Origin: Xestospongia muta
Taxonomy: Eukaryota > Porifera > Demospongiae > Haplosclerida > Petrosiidae
Direction of reading: 5' to 3'
DNA length: 64,000 nt
NCBI GenBank assembly: GCA_963693285.1
Contig: OY848929.1
Span: 1,738,501 to 1,802,500, forward strand
The position numbers and the translations under genes were made by a program. Under the pieces are notes generated by a model. The model made no database searches. It saw only the letters and a list, made by a program, of their open reading frames with translations, and had not been told where the DNA came from. Each line of letters opens with the position of its first letter. Within the stretch, counting starts at the first letter, position 1. Below are positions 9,972-20,556 of this stretch, piece after piece.

Positions 9972-10728
9972 TAACGACATCAATAATGATAAGCTTAGAT
10001 TACATTTCACTTTTGTGATTTAATTATGTGTGTTCATTTTAGTTTTAATAGCTATATCATGTACTGTAAACACATTAATTGATTAATATAGCCAATATAT
10101 ATAGAGTTATACAAGTTGCATGTAGAAAAATTATTTGATTAAAAATACTGTTTTGATTACTAATTATTACAGAATTAACTGTTTGTGTAGCTAATTATTA
10201 GATACATGATTTACTTATTCTTAGACAAACTATTGGGCTATAGAGTTATTACTATGGATTCATACTTTATAGTGATGAATGTAACCTATATTAAACTGTA
10301 CTTATATCCAAACAAGTTGAATTTTAAGCTAACAACTCAACTTGTTTAAAATACAAACTATATAGTCTGACTAAATATTTACAAATGGCTGGTACAAGTG
10401 AGGAGGATGCAGATGTATATGAGTCTAATTTCTGAATGTAGAAAGCTGATTCAAGCTGAACTACAAGTGATTACAGCACAATTATGGAAGAAAGCATTAT
10501 TAACAACAAATTCATATGAATAATTTTTTGTATTCTCATGGAGAATTCATATTAATAAGATAAACATGAACTGAAATTGATTTTAAGGGTAAACATTTTG
10601 TTATAATACTGACCACAACTATGATATACATGTAAGTTAAACTCTAGGCATTCTGTTTACCCAAACATGCTAGATAGAAGCAATAGTTTTACAGGTAATG
10701 CCATGAAATTTGTCATTATTATAGTATA
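9972..10728. other. Intergenic
   Basis: The first ~150 bp is the 3' flank also found at 700-835. Around 10295-10370 there are short repeated 'caacttgttt' words. A block around 10685-10740 is repeated near 11470-11520. No gene was recognised. Confidence 0.5.
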
Positions 10729-11160
10729 CTAAAGACAGAGTCTGGTAAACTTGTAACACAAATTCAATTTCTTAAGGTCTTTTAAACACACTGCCAGGCA
10801 GAATATATGAAACACAAGACACAATGTGAAAAGAAGTTTCACCCATAATGCATACTGCATAAAGAAAGCTGTAACTTGGCAAGCAATGACATGAAATTTA
10901 TTATCTGGAGTATAGTTGATATGTATCAACACTTGAACTTCAGACAAACTCAAGAGAATGCAGGCCAAGACTTGATACAGTGCCAGGCGATAGACAAAAT
11001 ACTTGTATAATCTCAAATACATGACAACTGAGACTGCAATCAGGCACATTATAAAGGACACACCACCTGAAGATGCCATGGCTACCAATAAGTGATTTCT
11101 CTCCTTTGTATCATTGAAGCAATCTGTTGTATTGGAAGTTATTGAGTTTTGAAGCTCCAT
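10729..11160 (-). pseudogene. Truncated, chimeric 7TM receptor
   Basis: A 143-residue frame starts exactly like the 3416/14030 receptors (MELQNSI, NTTDCFNDTKER) and contains TM1, TM2 and TM3. From residue ~65 on, it resembles other paralogs (for example VLACILLSLSEV and an NYTPDNKFHV loop). It stops with KLNLCYKFTRLCL right after TM3, before TM4. The missing four membrane segments are not found in the flank. This looks like a recombined gene whose 3' half was deleted. A 3TM product is very unlikely to signal. Confidence 0.8.
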
Positions 11161-11702
11161 CTTGCCGGATTCTCAAGTGGTTGTTAACAGGCCTACTGTC
11201 TTTCACGGTACCCTGTTAATGTTTCGCCTACTCTGGCAGTCTGGGGGACGAATTAGGTTCATCCTACAAATTTTTCTATTTGATGCTCATGCATTGTGCT
11301 ACATTAATACTATAACTATATTTACATCTACAGCTGATTATATATAGACTACATACAGTCTACAGTAGACTGTATATATATATAAGTAGTTTGTATGTAT
11401 AAACAGCTGTAGTAACTTCTGCTATATGCATTGTTAGTTTTCTTTATATAAAACGATAATTTTACAAGTAATGCCATGAAATTTGTCATCAGTATAGTAT
11501 ACTAAAGGTAGAACCTGCCAAAACACTTTTCTGCATGAATTTCTATTATGGTTAATTATAATGTAATAATGGCAATTTGATAGCCTGCCTCAGTTTTCCT
11601 TATATTGTAAAAATGAATAACTACAGTGTTTAAGGAAAAGTTACCTTTATTTTAAACGTCAAACAGTAAATTAATCGTAAGATATAAAATAATCAAAATT
11701 AT
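11161..11702. other. Intergenic
   Basis: The right side of the 10729 gene (11161-11290) carries the family's conserved upstream block. A block near 11470-11520 repeats 10685-10740. Short AT repeats lie around 11360-11390. No further gene was recognised. Confidence 0.5.
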
Positions 11703-12797
11703 TTATTTGCTATTGGCATGCATGGCTTCAAATTCAGACTCCCTAGGCATATGATATTCACTAACTGCATTTGTGGATGCAACAGTATATCTTGTATAAA
11801 CAGCTGTATTACCTTCTGTCTTCCTATGAGTGCCAGCAGATTCTTCTTTTTGAAGACGTGGTTTGCGTAGAAGAAGTACATGAACAATTAATGCCAAAGC
11901 TGAGAAAAATCCCCATGTTGTCTCTGTAAAAGCATGATCTAAGAACAAATTATAACCATCTGGTGATATTATATTATAAAGTCGACTAATTAATGGAAGC
12001 AGAGCTAATAAAAAGAATATAATTGGATAAGCCAGTAATGGTAGGAGCTGTTTTAAAACTGCTTTGTTACGATTTCCTTTGATCAAAGGTTCCACTTCCA
12101 TCTTTTGACTTAGAAATGCCCTCCAAATTAAAACTAAGGCTATCACAATCACAGCAATTAAGCAGAGAGTAAGAGAGATTAATAATGGACCATACCACAA
12201 TGTGAATTGCTCTATAATACCTGCTGCATACCTGTTACTAGGACAGTCATCTTTCCAATTTCGGATCCAACACCATGCTCCTACTAAACCATATGAATCA
12301 TTAACAAATGGAATCCAAAACTGAAGTAAAGGAAGTAGCACTGATACTAAAACATAGACTTTTTCTTGCTTCTCAAGGTTTTTCAAGCACACAGCCAGAC
12401 AAAAGATATGAAACACTAGACACATTGTAAAGAGGAGTGTCATCCATACAAGATACTGAAGTAAAGAAGCAACTGCTTTGCATGTAGCATCTTGTAATGT
12501 GTTCCCAGTATAGTTGATATCAACCAACTGTAGAATTTCAGCCATACTGTAGACAAAACAGGCCACAACTTGGTAAAGTGCCAAACGATAGACAAAATAT
12601 TTATACAACCTTAAACACAGGACCAACAAGATTGCAATTAAGCACATTACAGAAGATATAATACTGAGAGATGTCTTTGCCATCAGTAGATGATTCATCT
12701 GCTCTTTGTTGAAAGAAATGTTGCAATCATTTCCAAATATCTGATCAACCTCCATTTTAAAATTAGTAGTTATTTTATCATCAACTATATTATACAT
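11703..12797 (-). CDS. cAMP-receptor-like 7TM receptor (GPCR)
   Basis: Intronless receptor, 364 residues from the first ATG. Paralogs suggest the true start is the internal Met15 (12755), directly before EVDQIFGNDCNISF, giving 350 residues. Seven hydrophobic segments are present. Family marks are YRLALYQVVAC, LLFTMCLVFHIFC, the loop GAWCWIRNW...CP, IIEQFTLWYGPL, LLAYPIIFFLLA and TWGFFSALAL. The tail has NTAVYTRYTVASTNAVSEY and a PRESEFE end. Ligand unknown. Upstream residues 1-14 (NIVDDKITTNFK) have no counterpart in the paralogs. Confidence 0.85.
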   Translation of the reverse strand: MYNIVDDKITTNFKMEVDQIFGNDCNISFNKEQMNHLLMAKTSLSIISSVMCLIAILLVLCLRLYKYFVYRLALYQVVACFVYSMAEILQLVDINYTGNTLQDATCKAVASLLQYLVWMTLLFTMCLVFHIFCLAVCLKNLEKQEKVYVLVSVLLPLLQFWIPFVNDSYGLVGAWCWIRNWKDDCPSNRYAAGIIEQFTLWYGPLLISLTLCLIAVIVIALVLIWRAFLSQKMEVEPLIKGNRNKAVLKQLLPLLAYPIIFFLLALLPLISRLYNIISPDGYNLFLDHAFTETTWGFFSALALIVHVLLLRKPRLQKEESAGTHRKTEGNTAVYTRYTVASTNAVSEYHMPRESEFEAMHANSK

Positions 12798-12949
12798 GCC
12801 TACTATAAATGGTTAAATAAACTATAATTTTAAACGTTAACCTTGGGCTATGAATATCTATTTGGATTTTGAATAAAAAATTAGCAAGTCTAAAAATCAA
12901 ATTCACATCATTTTCATCCTGCTGACAATCTGTGTACTGTTTGTTTAAC

Positions 12950-13260
12950 ATCAGTTGATGAGTTAGTATAGACTGTATAGACAGTTGTTTCTAATTCTGT
13001 TATGTCCTTAGTGTTAATTCTAATCATATCTTACTTATACGATTTCTTTGAAATAATGGTTTACATAGAAGTATCATATGCTCTAGAGTGCTAACCCTAA
13101 GAAGTAACCCACAAAACATTTAAAATCAAATGAACGAGTCAACAAATACAATCAACTAAAAAACACAGAGCTGGCAGATAAGCTACACTAGCAATAGAAG
13201 AAGCTTTTTTAGTGCTTTCTTATTATGATTTTGTTGACGAGTTACAATGTATTAAGTTCT
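12950..13260 (-). pseudogene. 7TM receptor relic (TM6 to tail)
   Basis: Minus-strand match to the 3' third of the receptor at 31947-33026: the tail, TM7 with a decayed form of the 'GFFSGLAL' coding region (around 13085-13120), and TM6/third-loop sequence (around 13160-13250). Indels break the frame. No 5' part remains. Confidence 0.6.
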
Positions 13261-14029
13261 AGTTTTGAGTATTGTTGATGTAAGACTGTAACTTATATCA
13301 TTATTAGCGATGACTTTTAAAGGAACGATTATAAAAACATTAAAAGATAATCCAGTTTGTTGTCACATGCACCCAACATTCACTGCAATGCATTTAGATA
13401 TCAAGACTAAAATCTGACCTTAAATAGTATAGTGTGACCTATGGATCTGTAGGTCTGACAATTGATTATATTTTTATTCTCATTAACCACCTATATCACT
13501 TCACACAATATTTATATAGTTTCTGTATTATTGAAACCTATTTTTGTATTTCATAAAATGAAAGAAAATGTTTGTAATGTACCCTGATCCAACATGTTAA
13601 GAATATCATAATTCTAACAATTAGCTAATACATCAATCATCAATTCTATAGTATTTAATGATCAAAACAGTTCATGTGTTTACTTTGTAGACATAGATCT
13701 ATATACCAATCAATATATTAGATATTATATAATATATCAAATGTCATGCTGCTCTAGCCTGTGATATTTTCATGAACAATAGTTCATAATAATAGTATAG
13801 ACTACAATAATAATATTATCATGTGCACAATATGTACTGTTTATACAGGTATAAATGTATTTAGAGTAACTCAAGAGCATAAGTCAAGGTCATCAAAATA
13901 AGATACTAGCAGTTAATTGAAATTTAAGTTTGTTTACTTATTACAAATCAAAGTATTAAGATGTATATAATAGTGTCACTCAATGCATAAACTAATATTC
14001 TAATGATATATATAATCTTTGTAATTGCT
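13261..14029. other. Intergenic, duplicated receptor flank
   Basis: No gene seen. The stretch 13690-13870 repeats 850-1020, and 13880-14029 repeats 3200-3316. It therefore carries the 3' flank common to the 3416 and 14030 receptors. Confidence 0.55.
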
Positions 14030-15109
14030 TCAATTATTTTGATAGTCTTTTTCATACTCAGACTCTTGAACCAAAGTAAATCTACTACTTGCATTTGTAG
14101 AGCCAACTGTGTCAGATGTAAAAATAACTGAATCGTTAGTGTTGTCTTGAATATGAACAGGTTTATGTCTTTGAAGGCATAGTCTGGACCAAAACACATA
14201 CAGGACATGAATGAGAAGTGCTGAAGCTGAGAAAAAGCCCCATGAAGCCTGTGTAATAGAATGAGCCATAAACAACTTATAATAGCTGTTGTTTCCATGT
14301 GGTGATGGTATAGCACCATAGACTCTATTAACTAATGGGAACACAGCCAAAATGAAGAAAATAATAGGATATACCAGTAATGGTAGGAGTTCTTGCAAAG
14401 CTCTTCTATTGCGATTTTCTGCAATTAATGGCTCTGCTTCATTCTGCTGTCTGCGACAAGCCCTCCTTACTAAAACTAAAACTATCATGATCACAGCAAT
14501 TAAGCAGAGAGTAAGAGAGACAAATAATGGACCATACCACAATGTGAATTGTTCTACAATTCCCAGTCCTTTTTTGTACATTTTGCTAGGACAGTCATGA
14601 TCCCAAGCTTGAATCCAACACCAAGCACCTGCTAAGCCATAGAAATGATGAATGAATGGAACACAGGAAGGAATTATAGGAAGGAGCAGTGGCAATAATA
14701 TGTAGAAACGTTCTAATTTTTCGTAGTTTTTCAAACACACTGCCAGGCAAAATAAATGAAACATAAGACACATTGTGAAGAGAAGCTTCATCCACATTGT
14801 GTACTGCATAAGGAAAGCTGTAGCTAAACAGGCACGAATATGAATTGGTTTAGTTTCATTATAATTGTAATTCATCAACACTAAAACTTCTGACACACTA
14901 AAGATAATACAAGCTGACACCTGGTATAGCGCCAATCGATAGACAAAATGCTTGTATAATCTCAAATACATGACAACTGTGACTGCAATCAGGCACATTA
15001 TAAAGGACACACCACCTGAAGATGCCATGGCCACCAATAAGTGATTCCTCTCCTTTGTATCATTGAAACAATCTGTTGTATTGGAAGATATTGAGTTTTG
15101 AAGTTCCAT
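14030..15109 (-). CDS. cAMP-receptor-like 7TM receptor (GPCR), unit A
   Basis: Intronless 359-residue receptor with the full family plan: N terminus with NTTDC sequon, seven hydrophobic segments, YRLALYQVSAC, KLLFTMCLMFHLFC, the loop GAWCWIQAWDHDCP, GIVEQFTLWYGP, LLVYPIIFFILA and SWGFFSASAL. The cytoplasmic tail ends with DSVIFTSDTVGSTNASSRF and ESEYEKDYQNN. It is the intact reference for the truncated copies at 3416 and 22502. The nearly perfect 8373-bp duplication starts inside its tail at 14142, so the last ~37 codons lie outside the duplicated block. Its neighbour on the same strand is the Reeler-YWTD receptor gene (start 20556, end 16089). Confidence 0.88.
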   Translation of the reverse strand: MELQNSISSNTTDCFNDTKERNHLLVAMASSGGVSFIMCLIAVTVVMYLRLYKHFVYRLALYQVSACIIFSVSEVLVLMNYNYNETKPIHIRACLATAFLMQYTMWMKLLFTMCLMFHLFCLAVCLKNYEKLERFYILLPLLLPIIPSCVPFIHHFYGLAGAWCWIQAWDHDCPSKMYKKGLGIVEQFTLWYGPLFVSLTLCLIAVIMIVLVLVRRACRRQQNEAEPLIAENRNRRALQELLPLLVYPIIFFILAVFPLVNRVYGAIPSPHGNNSYYKLFMAHSITQASWGFFSASALLIHVLYVFWSRLCLQRHKPVHIQDNTNDSVIFTSDTVGSTNASSRFTLVQESEYEKDYQNN

Positions 15110-16088
15110 CTTGACGGATTCTCAAGTAGTCGCGTACCTGGTTCATCAACTCGGTTAGTTATGGGTTACGTATTTATTATCTCTGGTTATGGTTTCGCCC
15201 ATTAAATTTAATTTTGTCTACTATTAATTTTCTATTTGATGGTTATTAAAACCGGTTAATTAATTAAATACTGTCGTTATCCGAATTGACTTGTGGATGC
15301 TCTTTAGACAACCAATGAGTTCTTCAAGTGATTCAAATCTATTCAATATTAGTAATAATATAACTATAATAACTACTATAATAATGTAACAATGTAGCTA
15401 TCTTGAAACAATGTAGCAATATTGCCATGAGTTCTATGTGTGCTGCTAATATATCAGGAAAATCTAGAATGAGAATGTGTTATTATTATTAATTTCATTC
15501 ATGTTCAACTCAGCGATTAATGTCTGTTCAAACAAGTACTTATTTAGGTTTTCAAATCTCTTCAGTAGTAAACAAATGACAGCATTGCTCAAAAAAACAG
15601 TTCTCATCTCATTTGACTATTTGTAGATTACAACTATGACTTTAAACTGTAAACAACTGCTTAAAAAATCACAATGTTTATTACATTGATTAATTATAAC
15701 TTTAAATAGATCTATTGTTGTGTGTATTTATATGGAAAGTAATTTGCCTTTTAAAATCAATATCACTCCCACAAAGGTAGAATATTTGTTTTATCAATAG
15801 TAGATATTTCAGTATATCTTGTATACTCCACTGTGACTGTTTTTTCATGCTAGCTTGTATAGTATATGTAAGTGTCACTTTTATGGTCATGCAACTTTTT
15901 AGTAGCAATAGTTGCAAAATCAAATAAAAAAAAATTAGCATTATAAAGTCATAAAGTCCTATTCTAATTATACGCATTATAAAACTATTTGGCAACTTTT
16001 AATAAAACATAATTATATATATATATCCATATGTAGGAACAGAATAAATGTCATATACGTCAATGTATATGTAGTAAGCTAACACAAA
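15110..16088. other. Intergenic between receptor and Reeler gene
   Basis: Carries the conserved upstream block (15110-15260), a flank shared with 4550-4830, and a minus-strand C-tail relic of a 7TM receptor at about 15805-15870. Duplicated at 23483-24461. No gene recognised; a 97-residue frame here has no coding character. Confidence 0.55.
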
Positions 16089-19000
16089 TTAAAAGTGGAA
16101 ACCTTTCACTGTTTGTCCCACTACTGCTGCTCCTCCTCTTTGAGCAATCATTGTTTCCTTTTGAACAGCTTGTCGTGTCACAGGATCAACGACAGTGTCT
16201 TTCTGAACAGCTACCTTTGTTCCTTCTGGAGTCTCCCGAAACTCAGTCTCTCTCATAGCAACAAAAGGTCTAAAACAAGAAAATATCAAGAGTTTATACT
16301 TCATATAACTATTGTATTCGGTTATTTATTGTGGTCTTCATTAACTATATATATTTATGAATCATTCTATATACTTACGGTGGAGATGGTGCTTTCTGTG
16401 GTTTGACATAAGTCTTAGCATGTACTACAGATGTTGGAGCATTTTGTCTTCTAGACTGAGGTACATTGGTATTCTCTGATGAACGATAAACAATATAACA
16501 GCAACAGCAACATAAAGCACAAAGAATGACTACAGCTGCTGCTGCAGAAATACCAGCAATAACTTCTGTGCTAATACTACCAGTTCCTGTGTTACTTTGA
16601 GGAATAAAGTCACTGCAATTAGATCCCACTTGAAAACTGTCTCGAAAAACATTAATTGTAGGCATAGAACTGGTCCATTGGTTAATAGCTGCTAATAAAG
16701 GGGCATTATTTGTAAGAGAGTACCCATAAATATAACCATTATATTGAACTAGACTATTATTATTAGATTGACAAGTAAAAGAGCTATATGTTGTAGAGAG
16801 TAGGTTACCAGAGGAGAAACCATTACTGCACTGATTACATAGTGATCGTACTCCATTGATCATAGCCAGTCCAACCTTAAGAAGCTTAGCATCACTTAAT
16901 ATACTCTATAAATTAGAGTTTTAAAATGATGGATTTAGTCAGTGAACTCACCTTCCATGAACTACAATAATTAATACCGGAAATACAAAATGCTACTGAA
17001 TAAATAGGAGCAGCTGTGTAAATGTAATATAAAAACACATGAGGATCAAAGTATATATAGTATAGATACAATCATATAATGTTTTGTGATTGTTTTGATT
17101 AATGATATAATCATTTAATTAGACCTAATTAACTTCAATTAAACAATTGAGGTTAACTTAATTTGACAGCTAGGACAATATTATAGTTTTAGACTTTTAG
17201 CATGTTTTTATAATTTGTAATTATTCTTAAATGATATATATGTGACAGTTTACCTGTACATTGAGAGCTTCCTTGAGTACTAGGTAAAAATCCATTGGCA
17301 CATGTACATGTATAACCATTAACTGAAGTAGGATTGAGTAGACAGAGTTGTTGACAGCCACCATTGTTAACTTTACATGGATTTGTGGCTATATCAAGTA
17401 GAGTAAATATAAGTGGTAATTAGATTTCCAGTCCAAATATTTACAAATTACCATACACTTCATAAACTAGCACATATAGTGCCAGTAGCCAATTAAGCAA
17501 TACCATATTGGATTCCAATAGATATTGATCTAGGTAAAATCCCAGGGAAATTACAAGGCCACATAGCTACTATAAAATGCAAAGTAATATGGGGATAAAC
17601 CTGATGTTAAATTTATATGGTCATATTGCTGAAATAATCATTTCTATAGGTTATATTATCATCATTTAAGGTTGCACAATCAAATGACAACAGGCAAAGT
17701 GTGCAATTGAGTGAGAAGCCATTGCTACAGCAATGTTAACACTGATATCTCCTGCTTAAGCACACTATGATAGCAATGTAAAACTGGTGTGTTTATATTT
17801 TAAGACCTCATTAAATTAAATCTTATCTTTAAGTCTTCATCTTTCCTTTCTGCTCCACTCATAGCTTTATCCTATTAACTTTACTACACAGCAAATGACA
17901 CACACACCCATAATATGCATTGCCAAAAAAATTTGTCATACATCAACACAACATAGCAAAAATGAAGAATGACATTTATCAGTGCAGATGCCAAAGTGTG
18001 TTCACTAGCTGGAAGTGAATGTCACTGCTCGTGTTTTGCAATGAAATGGCACTTCATATACACTACGTATACACCTTATTGTATCTCACTCAGGCTTGCC
18101 CTTATTTTTATAGAATCCCATTTGTAACAAAATTAGAACAGTCTATATTAGCCCTATGCTTTTAAGTTGAGGATTTAGGAAGCATCATTCCACATATATT
18201 CCCCAATGACAACACAATATACAAGTAGTATATAATAAGTTATACTGGTAGCTCTTATGGTATTAATTATCAAGATGACATTCAAATTAAAAGAAAGTTA
18301 TATGTGATTTTATTGGTGTTATATTGTACCTTGAGGTTGACGAAGAGGATGTACAACTTTTAATCCATACGCCTCATTTAGCAGACCAGATACTAATAAT
18401 CGATAGTTTTGTGGGCTATTAATATTAGTGGAATACAGGGATTTTCTCTCTCTTTCAGCCCAGTATAAGGTATTACCAAGAAGTGTCATTTCTCCTGCAT
18501 TATCCAATACAGTTTGTGCACTCAGCAATGTTTGTCTATTAGAACCATTAACAGTTGATTTTTCCATCTTTTCCAATGTACTGTCAATCCAATAAAGTGT
18601 CTGTGACTGATAGTCAATGGTAAGTGAGACAGGATCATAGAGATTGGTACTGTGTAATACTTTTCTAGATGTACCATCCATGGATGCCTTTTCAATAGTC
18701 TCTGTACCCCAATCAATCCAATAGATATACCTAGAAAAGGGTAGTGCTATTCTAAGCCTTTGTCATTATTTTACATATAATTATTGACATACATGTACAA
18801 TGAGTAAGTTGGAGAGTTTGGTTCAGTTAACAATGACAGGTATTTTACTCAGAAAGGCAATGATGGAGTAATAATTTAATAATTAAATAACCAAGCAGTT
18901 TTAACAGTATACATAGTTTACATTGGCTGATATTCACTATAGTACTAATGACAATACCTTGTTGTTGGGTCTACAACTAAATCTCTAGGATGTTGCATAT

Positions 19001-20556
19001 TAGTATCAAATAACACTTCACGGTTGCTTCCAGAGAGCTCAGCTACTTCAATTCTTGAAGCATTTTCATCAGTCCAATAGATTTTACTATTAATCCAGTC
19101 AACAGCTACTGATGCTATGGAAATAATGTTAGTAGAGGCAGTTAATATTATGTATAATATGATGTGTGGACATATCAAAGGCACTAGCAATGTTTGAAAT
19201 GCCATTTTGGGCCAGCTGCACTGTATGTACTGTATGAAAGCTCATATAGTACTGAAGGTGTGGTCATTTTTGTGACTGAACTGTTCTTTACAGCATTTAC
19301 AGTTATCACGAACAATTTAAAAAAATTATCACATTTCTCTATAGCTTAATCAGCACTACTGATCAACCCAAGTATCACTATTAATTATTTCTGTTCTGTT
19401 CTCATGCTATATGGAATATATTGGATGAGTGGTGTGGTCAAGATGCTCATACTGCATGAGAGCATCAAAACCACACCCAGAGTCCAATATATCACTTGGA
19501 TCAGTACTTTAACTAATACATATCATAATTATTACATGGAGTTATCAAGTCTACACTAACAAGTGTAGAGACATCACTGCCATCTAGTTGGGACCTCTTT
19601 ATATCGTTTGCAAATACACCATAATCAGTCCAGAATAAGTAGTTCTTTCTGATATAGTTACTTATAAATAACAGATTATTAATATTATTTTCATACCTGA
19701 AGTCAAAGTCTACACCAATAGCATTAGTTGGACTATTTGTCAGTGTACGTAAATTACTTCCATCTAGGTTGGCAGTTTTTATATCAGCCTGATTTCCAAT
19801 TATCAAATAACCATTAGTAGCTAAACATAATATAACATTTAATAACTTTATTATTATTGAATAGTAATTTGTTTGCAACATACTCTCTTGAAGTATCTCA
19901 GATTGAGTCCCACTCCAAAAAACATTGAATGATTGAACAACAGTATAACTATATAAAATCAAGCTTAATTTTCAAGCTTAATATGTAATCATAAATATAT
20001 ACCGAAATCTAACTGGTCCACTATTTCCTGATGGAGCTGTCCAAGTAAATGTCAGTGAATAAAAGTTATCTTTGTTTGTATTGTTATGTGTTACAGTTCC
20101 CTATATATAATTATTAGAATGACATATTTCTTTAGACATTTACTTACTAATGTGTTAGAATAGGAACAACTAACGTATTGTGTACCATTGGGTAGATCTG
20201 AGAAACTCCCAACAATCTTGTTCACGTTATAGACGGAATTAGCTTGTATAATGAATCCTTTAAATGGAACTGTTCCTGAACTTGAATTAAGTGTTACTGT
20301 AACAAAGACATCTATATATTAGATAATTTATACACTTTGACTCACTGATGTATTGTTGACCTGGATTGTAGACAAAGGAAGAAGCCACTGCAAACTCTGA
20401 AAGATCAAGTATATATGGACTAACTGACGATTGGGGTAAAGTTACTCCATGATTTGGCCTGAAAGTATTACATGCAGTAGTTGGTGCTCCAGTAGGATAG
20501 GCACAAGCCATTTTAATAAGTGTCAGAGCCACTATATGTAAAACTCGATAGTCCAT
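16089..20556 (-). CDS. Reeler-YWTD-EGF single-pass receptor, copy A
   Basis: Multi-exon gene (about ten exons, GT-AG, some introns only ~45 bp). The ATG at 20556 begins a signal peptide ([14 protein letters not shown]) followed by a Reeler domain over three or four exons (PTGAPTTAC...PNHGVTLPQ; then [25 protein letters not shown]). Next come LDL-receptor class B repeats at about 19835-18330 ([49 protein letters not shown]), as in a six-bladed propeller. Then an EGF module ([12 protein letters not shown]...YTCTC, 17390-17255), an unknown Cys-containing ectodomain (~17000-16600), a membrane span ([19 protein letters not shown]) and an ~105-residue tail ending [10 protein letters not shown]. It is probably a cell-surface adhesion or endocytic receptor. 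Propeller plus EGF is known from LDLR/LRP proteins; a Reeler domain in front is unusual. Confidence 0.8.
19353..19508. repeat. Intronic fold-back element
   Basis: An ~155-bp imperfect palindrome inside an intron of the Reeler-YWTD gene. The ends pair (ACTGATCAACCCAAGT against ACTTGGATCAGT), and an inner pair around 19415-19490 includes GGTGTGG against CCACACC. It is likely a small MITE. It also occurs at +8373 in copy B. Confidence 0.5.

Larger units (their letters stand above)
14142..20016. repeat. Segmental duplication, unit A (near identical)
   Basis: Every position here corresponds to +8373 in 22515-28389. Only a handful of differences were noticed, for example at 15112-15113, near 17829, near 18234 and near 19020. 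It holds a 7TM receptor (less its extreme tail) and most of the Reeler-YWTD gene. Beyond 20016 the homology continues but divergence rises sharply. Confidence 0.9.

Noticed and set aside
15702..15995. Minus-strand 97-residue frame (also at 24075)
   Set aside because: It overlaps a decayed receptor C-tail in another frame and has no domain or paralog support beyond the duplication itself.
16095..16406. Plus-strand 103-residue frame (also at 24468)
   Set aside because: Antisense of the last coding exon of the Reeler receptor; no independent support.
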